From Kitasatospora sp. DSM 101779 (GTDB taxonomy: Bacteria; Actinomycetota; Actinomycetes; Streptomycetales; Streptomycetaceae): a DNA stretch of 64,000 nt. The notes under the pieces are model-generated. The model worked only from the letters and a program-made list of their open reading frames with translations. It was not told the origin of the DNA and ran no database searches. Shown here in pieces: positions 23,744 to 31,641 of the stretch; within the stretch, counting starts at the first letter, position 1, and every line of letters starts with the position of its first letter. The stretch is taken from assembly GCF_025655475.1 (NCBI RefSeq), contig NZ_JAHTIK010000001.1, positions 7,897,359-7,961,358 on the forward strand. The letters are read 5' to 3'. Position numbers and translations under genes: made by a program.

Positions 23744-24076
23744 ATGGCCGGACTCACGGTGACCAGGGGCTCGATGCCGCAGGGCCCCGTGCTCTTCCTG
23801 GACGGCGAGGTGGACCTGTACAGCGTCCCCGCGCTGGCCGACGCGCTCGAGGACGTGGTGGACCTGTGTCCGCCCGGTGCGCCGGTCACGGTGGACATGG
23901 CGCAGGTGGAGTTCTGCGACTCCTCCGGCCTCAACGCCCTGCTGCAGGCCCGTGCCCGGGCCACCCGCCGGAGCGTGGCCGTGCACGTGGCGAGGCCCTC
24001 GCCGCAGGTGGCGCGCCTGCTCGACGTCACCGCGACTGCCGAGCTGCTGCTGCCACCGTCCCCCGGCGCCGACTGA
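23744..24076 (+). CDS. STAS-domain anti-sigma factor antagonist
   Basis: The 110-aa protein is a single STAS domain: LFLDGEVDLYSVPALADALE, then VTVDMAQVEFCDSSGLNALL with the phosphorylatable serine in DSSG, and a C-terminal amphipathic part. It would release a sigma factor of the SigB/SigF type when dephosphorylated by binding its anti-sigma kinase. No kinase or sigma gene is adjacent, so partners act from elsewhere. GGGGAG precedes the ATG at suitable distance. Confidence 0.88.
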   Translation: MAGLTVTRGSMPQGPVLFLDGEVDLYSVPALADALEDVVDLCPPGAPVTVDMAQVEFCDSSGLNALLQARARATRRSVAVHVARPSPQVARLLDVTATAELLLPPSPGAD

Positions 24077-24192
24077 GGCCGGCGCGGCGAGGCACGCGGC
24101 GCGGGTCTCAGCGGTGGTGAGCGGTTCGAGGCGGGCGTCGGTGGTGAGGCGGCGGATCCGGACGCCGGGCCGGCGGCGGTGCCGATCGGGCA

Positions 24193-24257
24193 GAACGGAC
24201 CGAGGGAGCTGATCGAGCTGAACGGACCGAGGGAACGGACCGGCCGGAACGGACCGA
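24193..24257. repeat. Four copies of GAACGGACCG in the STAS-SRPBCC gap
   Basis: GAACGGACCG occurs at 24193, 24220, 24233 and 24248 within 65 bases. The first two copies share the longer 15-mer ending GAGGGA. No gene is apparent between 24077 and 24333, so this may be a protein-binding cluster or a simple repeat upstream of the SRPBCC gene. Confidence 0.6.
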
Positions 24258-24333
24258 TCCGACCGGCCGGCGGCTCCGAACGGCAGGAGCGGGACGCACA
24301 CCGGGCGGCCCGCTGCCCCAGGGAGGAGCCGCC

Positions 24334-24780
24334 ATGGTCACCGTCGAACGTCGGATCCCGGTCGGACGGCCCGCCGAGGAGGTGCTGCGCTACCTCGCGG
24401 ACTTCGCCCACACGGCCGAGTGGGACCCGGGCACGGTCAGGTGCGTCCGCACCGGCACGGGCCCGGTGACGGAGGGGTCGCGCTGGACCAACACCTCTCG
24501 CTTCCGCGGACGCACCACACAGCTGGAGTACCGGCTCGTCCGCCGGGACGCGGAGCGCCTGCTGTTCGTGGGGGAGAACCGGACGGTCACCGCCATCGAC
24601 GACATCACCGTCCGGCCCGCCGCCGGGGGCGGCGCGGTCGTCGACTACCGGGCGCAGCTGCGCTTCAAGGGCATGGCGAGGCTCGCCGCGCCGTTCCTCA
24701 AGGGCGCGTTCGAGGACCTGGCGGACGGCGTCGCGGCCCGGCTGCCGCAGGTCCTCGCCGCGCCTGTGGCCGACCGCTGA
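24334..24780 (+). CDS. SRPBCC-family (polyketide cyclase/START-like) protein
   Basis: The 148-aa protein has the helix-grip pattern: VERRIPVGRPAEEVLRYLAD, EWDPGTVRCVRTG, TQLEYRLVRRDAERLLFVGE, and the long C-terminal helix LAAPFLKGAFEDLADGVAAR. These bind hydrophobic ligands; the ligand is unknown. AGGGAGGAG precedes the ATG at 24334. It stands between a STAS gene and a convergent YciO gene. Confidence 0.88.
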   Translation: MVTVERRIPVGRPAEEVLRYLADFAHTAEWDPGTVRCVRTGTGPVTEGSRWTNTSRFRGRTTQLEYRLVRRDAERLLFVGENRTVTAIDDITVRPAAGGGAVVDYRAQLRFKGMARLAAPFLKGAFEDLADGVAARLPQVLAAPVADR

Positions 24781-24841
24781 GGTCCGACGCCGTGGCCGGA
24801 CGCAGCGGATGCGGCCGGCCGGACGTGCCACCGCCGAGCGC

Positions 24842-25462
24842 TCATTCGAAGCGCGAGGGGTCGCCGGCGCCGCGGCGGACGATCTCCGCCTCGCCGCTCG
24901 AGAAGTCCACCACCGTGGTCGGTTCGGTGCCGCAGTCGCCCGAGTCCACGACCGCGTCCAGCACGTGGTCGAGCCGCTCCTTGATCTCCCAGCCCTGCGT
25001 CATCGGCTCCTCCTCGCCGGGAAGCAGCAGGGTGCTGGAGACCAGCGGCTCGCCGAGCTCGGCGAGCAGGGCCCGGGCCACGGCGTGGTCGGGGATCCGG
25101 ACGCCCACCGTCTTCTTCTTCGGGTGCTGCAGCCGGCGCGGCACCTCCTTGGTGGCGGGCAGGATGAAGGTGTAGCTGCCCGGCGTCGCCGCCTTGACCG
25201 CGCGGAACACGTCGTTGTCGATGTGGACGAACTGGCCCAGCTGCGCGAAGTTCTCGCACACCAGGGTGAAGTGGTGGCGGTCGTCCAGCCGCCGGATCGA
25301 CCGGATCCGCTCCAGGGCGTCGTGGTTGTCCAACCGGCAGCCGAGCGCGAAACAGGAGTCGGTGGGGTAGGCGATGAGCGCCCCGGAGCGGAGACTGTCG
25401 GCCACGGTGCCGATGGTGCGCGCCTGAGGGGTCTGCGGGTGCACGTCGAAGTACTTTGCCAT
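24842..25462 (-). CDS. YciO/YrdC/Sua5-family protein
   Basis: The 206-aa protein has the YrdC-like fold: SLRSGALIAYPTDSCFALGC (nucleotide-binding start), RIRSIRRLDDRHHFTLVCEN, PGSYTFILPATKEVPRRLQH, KKTVGVRIPDHAVARALLAE and a C-terminal VDSGDCGTEPTTVVDF. Sequence type (LGCRLDN, RLDDRHHF) is closer to YciO than to TsaC/Sua5, which makes threonylcarbamoyl-AMP for tRNA t6A. The K-R-S.K.R-type motif is RSIRR here. A tRNA-modification role is possible but not certain. ATG at 25462. Confidence 0.85.
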   Translation of the reverse strand: MAKYFDVHPQTPQARTIGTVADSLRSGALIAYPTDSCFALGCRLDNHDALERIRSIRRLDDRHHFTLVCENFAQLGQFVHIDNDVFRAVKAATPGSYTFILPATKEVPRRLQHPKKKTVGVRIPDHAVARALLAELGEPLVSSTLLLPGEEEPMTQGWEIKERLDHVLDAVVDSGDCGTEPTTVVDFSSGEAEIVRRGAGDPSRFE

Positions 25463-25687
25463 TGGCCAAACTTACGGCATCCGGCCGGTGCCGGAGAGGG
25501 ACGCGCCGACCCGCCCGGAGGCTCCGGCCGCCTGTTCGACCACACCTGCGAACCACACCTGCGACCGCCTGTTCGCAGCCTTGCGCCGCCCTCCGCAGCC
25601 CCGACATCGACGTCGGCTGGCCATCGTCCGTGTCGCCCGCTCGGGAGCCGGCTCCGTGACGGCACGCTCACCGGAACGTGAGGTTCC

Positions 25688-25711
25688 GTTTGAAGTGGTC
25701 GAGATGGGTAA
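25688..25711 (+). promoter_or_regulatory. SigB-type promoter of the gas vesicle operon
   Basis: GTTT-N14-GGGTAA matches the Streptomyces SigB-family consensus GNNT-N14-16-GGGTAY except for the last base. It lies 36 bases upstream of the gvpO start. The rest of the 25463-25747 gap shows no gene. Stress-dependent expression of the gvp operon is therefore suggested, not shown. Confidence 0.5.
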
Positions 25712-25747
25712 GCGCGGGTTGACCCACGCCGACGGAGGGATGCGATC

Positions 25748-26125
25748 ATGCCCCGCGAAGCCCGTGACGCCGAGCCCGCGCCACGGCGAACCGGCCGCAG
25801 CGCCCGCTCAGCACGAGGCGCCGAGGACGGCGAAGTCCGGGCCACCCGCACGGGCGGTCACACGGTGTCCGTGGCCCGTGCGATGCGCACCGCGGCGTCG
25901 CAGCTGGCCGAGCTCCTGGGGAGGGCGCCGGAGTCCGTCTCCGGAATCCGGCGCACCGAGGAGGGCTGGGAGGCCGAGGTGGAGGTCGTGGAGGTCGAGC
26001 GGATCCCGGAGACGAGCAGCGTGATGGCGAGTTACCGGGTGCTGCTGGACACCGACGGAGAGCTCATCGGCTACGAGCGGACGCGTCGCTACACGCGCGC
26101 CGAGGTCGATCGCCGTCCGAGCTAG
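25748..26125 (+). CDS. gvpO: Gas vesicle protein GvpO
   Basis: The 125-aa protein has a basic disordered N-terminus (about 40 residues rich in Arg/Ala) and the GvpO core: AASQLAELLGRAPESVSGIR, GWEAEVEVVEVERIPETSSV and ASYRVLLDTDGELIGYERTR, ending RYTRAE. GvpO is a soluble accessory protein required for gas vesicles in haloarchaea and conserved at the head of streptomycete gvp operons. ATG 25748 has GGAGGG upstream. It leads the gvpO-A-F-G operon. Confidence 0.93.
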   Translation: MPREARDAEPAPRRTGRSARSARGAEDGEVRATRTGGHTVSVARAMRTAASQLAELLGRAPESVSGIRRTEEGWEAEVEVVEVERIPETSSVMASYRVLLDTDGELIGYERTRRYTRAEVDRRPS

Positions 26126-26192
26126 TACCGCAAACGGAAGACGGACCGTGCAGGAGCCGCGGTGGGGCACGCGGCCGATGAGAGGAGTCATC

Positions 26193-26636
26193 GTGACCGT
26201 GGTGCCGCAGAGCGGCGGAGGCAACGTGGCAGTCGGGGGCGCAAGCACCGGCACGCTGTACGACGTCGTCGAACTGATCCTGGACCGGGGACTGGTCATC
26301 GACGTGTTCGTCCGGGTCTCCCTGGTCGGGATCGAGATCCTGAAGATCGACGCCCGAGTGGTGGTGGCCAGTGTGGACACCTACCTGCGCTTCGCCGAGG
26401 CCTGCAACCGGCTCGACCTGGAGTCGGGCCGCAAGGCCCCCACCAAGCTGCCGGAGCTGGTCGGCGAGATGACCGAGGGAGGTGCCCGCGGCAAGAGCAA
26501 GGGAGCGATCACCGGCGCGGTCGAGGCCGTGACCGACAGCATCCGCGAGAAGCTCGAGGACCGGGAGCCCGAACCCGAACGGCGGGAGAGGCGGACACGC
26601 CCCGCCCGGCGGGCCACGCGGGCACGGGAGGAGTGA
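26193..26636 (+). CDS. gvpA: Gas vesicle structural protein GvpA/J family
   Basis: The 147-aa protein contains the gas vesicle core YDVVELILDRGLVIDVFVRV followed by SLVGIEILKIDARVVVASVD and TYLRFAEACNRLDL, which is the alpha-beta-beta-alpha rib protein. A charged tail of about 75 residues follows (KGAITGAVEAVTDSIREKLE, then Arg/Glu-rich), as in actinobacterial GvpA. It would polymerise into the vesicle wall. I chose GTG 26193 because GAGAGGAG lies 5 bases upstream, rather than an upstream ATG. It is the only GvpA/J/S-type gene in the window. Confidence 0.94.
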   Translation: MTVVPQSGGGNVAVGGASTGTLYDVVELILDRGLVIDVFVRVSLVGIEILKIDARVVVASVDTYLRFAEACNRLDLESGRKAPTKLPELVGEMTEGGARGKSKGAITGAVEAVTDSIREKLEDREPEPERRERRTRPARRATRAREE

Positions 26637-26639
26637 GCC

Positions 26640-27353
26640 ATGTCCGTGTACGTCTACGCGATCACGGCCGACACCCACCCCGGCGGGCTCGGGCGGCTGA
26701 CCGGAGTCGGCTCCCCGCCCGAGGCCTTGCGGGCCCTCGCCGGCTCCGGGCTGAGGGCCGTGGTCAGCCGCGCACCCGAAGGACTCCGGGCACGCCGGCG
26801 CGACCTCGTGGCGCACCAGGAGGTGGTCGAGAGCCTGATGTCCGAAGGCCCCGTCCTGCCGCTGCGCTTCGGTGCCGTCGCCGAGGACGACCAGGAGGTC
26901 CTCGGCGTCCTCCGGGAGCAGGTCGACGCCTACCGGGAACGGCTGGCCGCCCTCGACGGATGCGCCGAACACCTCGTCAAGGCCTCCGCCGAGGAGGACG
27001 CGCTGCTCCGGCAGATCCTCCGGGACTCCGCCGAGGCCCGGCGCCTCAACGAACGGACGAAGCAGAGCCCCGACCCCGAGCCGAAGATCAGACTGGGCGA
27101 ACTGGTGGCCGGTGAGATCCAGCGGCGCAACCGGTCCGCCGCCGCCGAACTCATCGACGAGCTCAGCCCGTTGGCACGGGAGGTGCGGGAGAATCCGCCC
27201 AACGGGAACGACTTCGTCAGCGGTTCCTTCCTGGTCGAGGAGGACCGGCAGGACGACTTCCGGGCGGCGGCCGCGGAGTTGGCCGAACGCTGGGGCGAGG
27301 ACCGTGCCCTGCGGGTGCACGGGCCGCTCCCGCCCTACAGCTTCGTCCAGTAG
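26640..27353 (+). CDS. gvpF: Gas vesicle protein GvpF/GvpL
   Basis: The 237-aa protein begins with the GvpF/L pattern SVYVYAITADTHP and has VVSRAPEGLRARRRDLVAHQ, EGPVLPLRFGAVAEDDQEVL, a coiled-coil middle and a C-terminal YSFV end (HGPLPPYSFVQ). GvpF/L binds GvpA during nucleation and sits on the inner wall. It starts 4 bases after the gvpA stop with GGAGGAG overlapping, so it is co-translated with gvpA. Confidence 0.94.
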   Translation: MSVYVYAITADTHPGGLGRLTGVGSPPEALRALAGSGLRAVVSRAPEGLRARRRDLVAHQEVVESLMSEGPVLPLRFGAVAEDDQEVLGVLREQVDAYRERLAALDGCAEHLVKASAEEDALLRQILRDSAEARRLNERTKQSPDPEPKIRLGELVAGEIQRRNRSAAAELIDELSPLAREVRENPPNGNDFVSGSFLVEEDRQDDFRAAAAELAERWGEDRALRVHGPLPPYSFVQ

Positions 27354-27362
27354 GGGTGCGCC

Positions 27363-27626
27363 ATGGGCCTGCTGACCGGTCTGCTCACCCTCCCGCTCGC
27401 CCCCGTCCGCGGCGTGGTGTGGGTCGCCGAACGCGTCGCCGAGGCCGCCGAGCAGAAGTTCTACGACCCCGCCCCGATCGAGGAGGCACTCAAGGCGCTC
27501 GAACAGGACCTGCTCTCCGGGCGCATCGACGAGGCGACCTTCGAAGAACGCGAGGAGGAACTCCTCGACCGGCTCGACGAGATCCGCCTTTACTGGGCAT
27601 CGCGGGGGCCGCCCGCTCCCGGGTAG
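27363..27626 (+). CDS. gvpG: Gas vesicle protein GvpG
   Basis: The 87-aa protein has a hydrophobic start (LLTGLLTLPLAPVRGVVWVA) followed by an acidic helix ending EEREEELLDRLDEIRLYW, the GvpG signature. It is an assembly factor that binds GvpF/L-type proteins. It starts 10 bases after gvpF. The usual downstream genes of streptomycete clusters (gvpJ/S, gvpL, gvpK) are absent; the operon ends here. Confidence 0.92.
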   Translation: MGLLTGLLTLPLAPVRGVVWVAERVAEAAEQKFYDPAPIEEALKALEQDLLSGRIDEATFEEREEELLDRLDEIRLYWASRGPPAPG

Positions 27627-27755
27627 CCGGCCCCGTCCTGCCCACCGCGGCGGCCTGCCTCGCGGAGGACGCCGGGACGCCGGTGTTCGTCCGGCTCCCC
27701 CCTGTGATCGGCTCCCGCAGCCGGTACCCCGGCCGCCGCCGGAGCCCTTGCAGCC

Positions 27756-27792
27756 GGCGCCCCGCCCGCTCCGGAGCCCCGGGCGGGGCGCC
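27756..27792. terminator. Terminator between gvpG and DUF5709 gene
   Basis: A perfect 12-bp stem GGCGCCCCGCCC / GGGCGGGGCGCC with a 13-base loop lies between the convergent genes, about 130 bases after gvpG. It can serve both directions. Confidence 0.65.
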
Positions 27793-27855
27793 TCGTTCGC
27801 GGCGGCCGGGTCGTCAGGGCCGGGCGACGGGACCGGGTCGGGCGGACGCGGAGCG

Positions 27856-28356
27856 TCACGGCCAGGCCGCGTCCTCGTCCAGGTCGCCCTGTCCGTCGAG
27901 GGCACTGTCGGAGACGATGTGCACCGCCGCCTCCTCGGCACAGGCCGCGCCGGCGTCGATGCCGACGTCCTCGGCGAAGAGCTCGGTGGTCCTCGCGTGG
28001 GCGCCCTCGTCGGGCGCGACCAGGCGGCCGGCCCGCTCGGCCCCCGCCTCGGGGTCGACGGGCTCCCCGTCGCCGCCGGGCAGGTCGCCGATGAGGTCGC
28101 CCCGGTCGGCTTCCTGATCGGGCAGTTCACGGGCCAGCCGCTGGTCGAGCGACTCGCCCTCGCGCTGCTCACCGGCCGTGGTCCCGGGCTGCCGGACGGC
28201 GAGCGGCCGCTCGGGCGGTGACCACCCCTCGTCGAGGAGGTCGTCGTAGGTCCGCTCGTCGAGGGCGTTCTGCAGGTCCAGCGCGGAGGCGTCGGCCTGT
28301 TCGTCGGCGGTGTCCGCAGGCTGGTAGACCTCGTCCGCCCTGCCGCTGTCGCTCAT
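27856..28356 (-). CDS. DUF5709 family protein
   Basis: The 166-aa acidic hydrophilic protein has the DUF5709 hallmarks: a VYQPADTADEQADASALDLQ start region, TYDDLLDEGWSPPERP, SLDQRLARELPD, AGRLVAPDEGAHARTTELFA and AAVHIV near the end. Such proteins are actinobacterial, probably soluble and largely disordered, with no known function. The ATG 28356 is preceded by GGGAGG; the GTG one codon earlier is less likely. Confidence 0.88.
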   Translation of the reverse strand: MSDSGRADEVYQPADTADEQADASALDLQNALDERTYDDLLDEGWSPPERPLAVRQPGTTAGEQREGESLDQRLARELPDQEADRGDLIGDLPGGDGEPVDPEAGAERAGRLVAPDEGAHARTTELFAEDVGIDAGAACAEEAAVHIVSDSALDGQGDLDEDAAWP

Positions 28357-28795
28357 CACGGCCTCCCGGTCGTCTCGGCTGCCCTCTCCCTCCGGCGTCC
28401 CGTGTACCCGCTCGGCCGGCGGTCATCCGCGCCGGCGGCCCGGCCCCGGGGCCCGCCGCCGTGCACCGGACCGGTCCGGGCCGACGGGTGCAGTGGGCCG
28501 GCCCGCGATCGGTCCCGCCCCTCGACGGTACGTCCGTCGCCCCGGGAGCGAAACACGCGGGCTCCCGGCCCCGGCGCGCGCCCCGGCGCAGGACCTGCCG
28601 GGGTGCCGCGCCCCGCGCCCGGGTGGCGGCCCGCCCCGGGCGCGTTCAGCGGTGCCGGGCGGGGGCCCGCCGGCGCGATCCGCGGGGAGGCGGCAGGTCG
28701 GTCGCCGTACGGGCCGATTGGGGTCGCCCGCCCGGGGCGTGGGTTGCCCGTACCTGATGCCCTGCCAGGACCGCGGCCCGGGGAGCCTGTTGGCC
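28357..28795. other. GC-rich intergenic region, no supported gene
   Basis: About 440 bases of very GC-rich, Pro/Arg/Gly-coding shadow frames on both strands. No family-like frame or ribosome site is visible. It contains the upstream regions of the DUF5709 and Rrf2 genes. Confidence 0.4.
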
Positions 28796-28832
28796 TTGAC
28801 AGGCACTTGATGTAACTGGAACTGTTACATCA
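28796..28832 (+). promoter_or_regulatory. Promoter element and Rrf2 operator
   Basis: TTGACA (28796-28801), a perfect -35, is followed by the inverted repeat TGATGTAAC-N7-GTTACATCA (28808-28832). The palindrome covers the expected -10 region, so bound Rrf2 would block transcription of its own gene 13 bases downstream. No good -10 hexamer at 17-bp spacing is visible. Confidence 0.65.
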
Positions 28833-28844
28833 GGGGGAGGGATC

Positions 28845-29324
28845 ATGGCCGCGAACAGCAGACTCACCGTCGCCGTGCACGTGCTGGTCTGGATGGCGCT
28901 GGTCCGTCGGCTCGGCCGGGACCTGGTGACGTCGGAGCAGGCCGCGGAGAGCGTCAACACCAACCCGGTCGTCCTGCGGCGCTGCCTGGGCGGGTTGCGC
29001 AGGGCCGGACTGGTCGAGGTGCGGCACGGGGCGGGGGCCGGGTGGCGGCTGGCCCGCAATCCGGACACGATCACGCTCCTGGACATCCACCGGGCGGTCG
29101 ACGGCGAACCGCTGTTCGGCCTGCACCGGGCCGCCCCCAACCCCGCCTGCCCGATCGGCGCGGGCATCCGGCCCGCACTCCAGCAGGCTTACGAGGAGGC
29201 AGAGACGGCGGCGCGCTCCGCACTGGCCCGGACGACCGTCGCGGACGTGCTGCGCGAGACCCTCACCGCCCGGCCCGCGCAGGCCGTCGGCGACGAACCC
29301 TCGACCACGCACAGCAAGGACTGA
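28845..29324 (+). CDS. Rrf2 family transcriptional regulator
   Basis: The 159-aa protein has the Rrf2 winged helix (RLTVAVHVLVWMALVRRLGR, SEQAAESVNTNPVVLRRCLG, GLVEVRHGAGAGWRLARNPD). The three cysteines that bind a cluster in IscR/NsrR are missing; only one Cys (NPACPIG) is in that region. It therefore resembles the YwnA/HypR-like group using a single redox cysteine or no cofactor. ATG 28845 follows GGGGGAGG. A perfect palindrome overlaps its promoter. The GNAT gene follows by 6 bases, probably in the same operon. Confidence 0.9.
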   Translation: MAANSRLTVAVHVLVWMALVRRLGRDLVTSEQAAESVNTNPVVLRRCLGGLRRAGLVEVRHGAGAGWRLARNPDTITLLDIHRAVDGEPLFGLHRAAPNPACPIGAGIRPALQQAYEEAETAARSALARTTVADVLRETLTARPAQAVGDEPSTTHSKD

Positions 29325-29330
29325 ACGACA

Positions 29331-29873
29331 GTGCTCATCACGCCACGCCTGCGCCTGCGCCCCCTCACCGAGGCCGACACCGACTGGTGGGTCCGCCTGC
29401 ACGCCGACGACGAGGTGAACCGGTTCGTCGGCGCCTACTCCCACGCGCAGGCCGCGGCCCGCCTGCACGACATCCAGCGGCAGTGGGCCGAGCGCGGCCA
29501 CGGCCTGTGCGCCGTCGAACTCGCGGAGAGCGGCGAGCCCATCGGCCGCTGCGGCCTCAACTGGTGGGAACGGTTCGGCGAGACCGAGATCGGCTGGACC
29601 TTCGCCCGCAGCCACTGGGGCAACGGCTACGCCACCGAGGCCGCGCAGTCCGTCCTGGCCTGGGGCTTCGGTGCGCTCGGCCTCACGCGGATCACTGCGA
29701 TGATCCACCACGGCAACGCCGCCTCCACCGCCGTGGCCGCCCGCCTGGGGTTCGCACCGCTGCGCGAGGACGTGGTGCTCGGCCGGCCCTGCACCGTCCA
29801 CGCCCTGCACCGCGAGGACTTCGCCTCCCTGCCGGTACGGGCGGGCTTCGAGGGTGGGCCCGGCAGGGCTTGA
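29331..29873 (+). CDS. GNAT family N-acetyltransferase (RimJ-like)
   Basis: The 180-aa protein matches RimJ/RimL-type acetyltransferases: TPRLRLRPLTEADTDWWVRL at the N-terminus, EIGWTFARSHWGNGYATEAA containing the acetyl-CoA loop, GLTRITAMIHHGNAASTAVA and RLGFAPLRED. It would acetylate the amine of a protein or small molecule. It begins 6 bases after the Rrf2 stop and is likely co-transcribed. GTG start at 29331 lacks a clear Shine-Dalgarno, which fits translational coupling. Confidence 0.9.
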   Translation: MLITPRLRLRPLTEADTDWWVRLHADDEVNRFVGAYSHAQAAARLHDIQRQWAERGHGLCAVELAESGEPIGRCGLNWWERFGETEIGWTFARSHWGNGYATEAAQSVLAWGFGALGLTRITAMIHHGNAASTAVAARLGFAPLREDVVLGRPCTVHALHREDFASLPVRAGFEGGPGRA

Positions 29874-29879
29874 GCGCCC

Positions 29880-30116
29880 CGGGGCTCGTCCACAACGCCT
29901 TCATGCTCGAGGACGCCGAGAAGACCGTCCTGCGCGCGCCCTTCGCCCCCGCCTCGCGCGGCCTGTTCCCCGACTCCCCGTCCCCGTCGCCCCGCCCTCC
30001 GTTCTTCGTCGCCAACCGCACCGCGCGCCACCACCGTGGAGCGTGTCACCCGCTTCACCGCGGCGCCCGGCCTGGCGAAGCTCTCCGGCGTCATCGCCTC
30101 CGCCCTGCGCGGCTGA
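29880..30116 (+). pseudogene. C-terminal fragment of an aldehyde dehydrogenase
   Basis: One frame reads LVHNAFMLEDAEKTVLRAPF and PRPPFFVANRTA; a second frame continues ERVTRFTAAPGLAKLSGVIA and ends at the TGA at 30114. Together they resemble the conserved tail of a group of actinobacterial aldehyde dehydrogenases (HNAF...EK.V...F, PPWFVTNRTA). The catalytic part is missing. It follows the GNAT gene directly and marks a deletion. Confidence 0.5.
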
Positions 30117-30239
30117 CCCCCGGAACAGCCGTCGACCGATGCCGGGCCGGCACGCGGGCGGGGAGACACGCCATGCTGCCCGGGTCCGCAGGGGCGAGCG
30201 GGGGGCGGTGGCACGGCGTGCCCGCCGTCGACGGGGTGC

Positions 30240-30638
30240 TCACGGCCGGGAGGGCGGGGCGCCGGGGGAGGGGGAAGCGGGCGCGGGCACGGCCAGGAGT
30301 CGGCAGGCGTCGGTGACGGTGTCGCACACGGCGGCCTTCCGGCTGACGCCCGCGCGGTGCAGTTGCTGCTCGAGGTCGGGCCGCATCCCGCACAGCGCCA
30401 CCGCCAGGCCCGAACGGGCCAGCGCGGCGACCTCGTCGGCCAGTGTCAGCACGCCGAGCGGATCCGCGGACGGGGTGCGGGTCAGGTCGAGGACGAGTGC
30501 CCCGGCGCCGCCGGCCGCGAGATCCCGGGCAGCGGCGCCGAGCTGCCGCGCCTGCAGGATGTCGAGCGGGCCGTCGGCGCCGACGACCGCCGTCCTGCCC
30601 GGCTCTGTCGCCGCGTACGGCCCCTGTCGGCCATCCAT
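30240..30638 (-). CDS. STAS-domain protein with altered phospho-site
   Basis: The 132-aa protein has the STAS fold pattern: TAVVGADGPLDILQARQLGA, GAGALVLDLTRTPSADPLGV and SGLAVALCGMRPDLEQQLHR. Where anti-sigma antagonists carry DSSG, this one has PSADPLGV, so the phosphorylatable serine is displaced or absent. It may still bind anti-sigma kinases constitutively or sense a ligand. GGAGG lies 6 bases before the ATG at 30638. The C-terminus is Pro/Ser-rich. Confidence 0.78.
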   Translation of the reverse strand: MDGRQGPYAATEPGRTAVVGADGPLDILQARQLGAAARDLAAGGAGALVLDLTRTPSADPLGVLTLADEVAALARSGLAVALCGMRPDLEQQLHRAGVSRKAAVCDTVTDACRLLAVPAPASPSPGAPPSRP

Positions 30639-30869
30639 ACTGAGCCTCCGGGTCGGTGGGACGGACCTGTCCAGTCAAGCGCGCCGCCGGGGGCTGGGCG
30701 GTGGGACACACCGCCCCGGATGCCAGAGCCTCGGGCCGGGGCCGCCGACGGCCCGCTGGCTTCGACGGTGCGGAGGACGGACCCGGTCCCGACGCGCGGC
30801 GTGATGCGGGCGGGGGCGGGGCGGCGCCGGATGTCGGCAGCAGTTGCGGGGTGTCCGCCGGTGGTGCCG

Positions 30870-31538
30870 CTACCCGGTGACCAGGGCCAGGGTGAAGCCG
30901 TCGTAGCCCTTGGCGCCGACGGTCTGCAGGGTGGTGGCCGTGAGGCGGGGATGGGCGGCGATCAGCTCGGTGAACCGGCGCACCCCCTGGACCCGCGGGT
31001 CGGTGCTGGCCGCGTCGGTGACCGCGCCGTCGCGCACCACGTTGTCGCCGACGATGACGCTGCCGGGCCGGGTGAGCCGCAGTGCCCACTCCAGATAGTC
31101 GGGGTTGGAGGGCTTGTCGGCGTCGATGAAGACCAGGTCGAACGGGCCCGCACCCTCCTCCGCCAGTCGGGGCAGGGTGTCCAGCGCCCGGCCGAGGCGC
31201 AGGTCGACGGGGCCGTCCAGACCGGCGCGCGCGAGGTTGCCGGCGGCGACCGCCGCGTACCGGGGGTCGGCCTCCAGCGTGACCAGGCGCCCGCCGTCCG
31301 GCAGGGCCCGGGCCAGCCAGATGGTGCTGTAGCCGCCGAGGGTGCCGATCTCGAGGATCGTGCGGGCGCCCTGCATCAGGGCGAGCAGGTGCAGCAGCTT
31401 GCCCTGGTTCGGCGCGACCTGGTGCGGCGGCAGGCCGGCCGCCTCGCTCGTGGCGGCGGCCGCGAGCAGGGCGGCGTCCTCCTCGACGAGCAGGTGGTTG
31501 AAGTAGTCGTCGACGGCTGTCCAGGTCGGCTGCGGCAC
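30870..31538 (-). CDS. Class I SAM-dependent O-methyltransferase (CCoAOMT-like)
   Basis: The 222-aa enzyme has the SAM motif ARTILEIGTLGGYSTIWLAR, the acidic-ribose residue in LVTLEADPRYAAVA, and the metal/substrate motifs FDLVFIDADKPSNPDYLEWA and GSVIVGDNVVRDG of the caffeoyl-CoA/catechol type. It is expected to methylate a catechol hydroxyl with Mg2+ or Ca2+. I chose the GTG at 31538 because AAAGGGA lies 8 bases upstream; a GTG at 31559 is the alternative and would add 7 residues. No biosynthetic cluster surrounds it. Confidence 0.9.
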   Translation of the reverse strand: MPQPTWTAVDDYFNHLLVEEDAALLAAAATSEAAGLPPHQVAPNQGKLLHLLALMQGARTILEIGTLGGYSTIWLARALPDGGRLVTLEADPRYAAVAAGNLARAGLDGPVDLRLGRALDTLPRLAEEGAGPFDLVFIDADKPSNPDYLEWALRLTRPGSVIVGDNVVRDGAVTDAASTDPRVQGVRRFTELIAAHPRLTATTLQTVGAKGYDGFTLALVTG

Positions 31539-31641
31539 GCGGAGGTTCCCTTTCGGCACTTGGCGAGTTTCGAAAAGGAACTTACCGTTTCCGCCGCAGG
31601 ACCTGTCAACCGTCCCCCGGCGGATCGCGCCGCCGCCTGGG

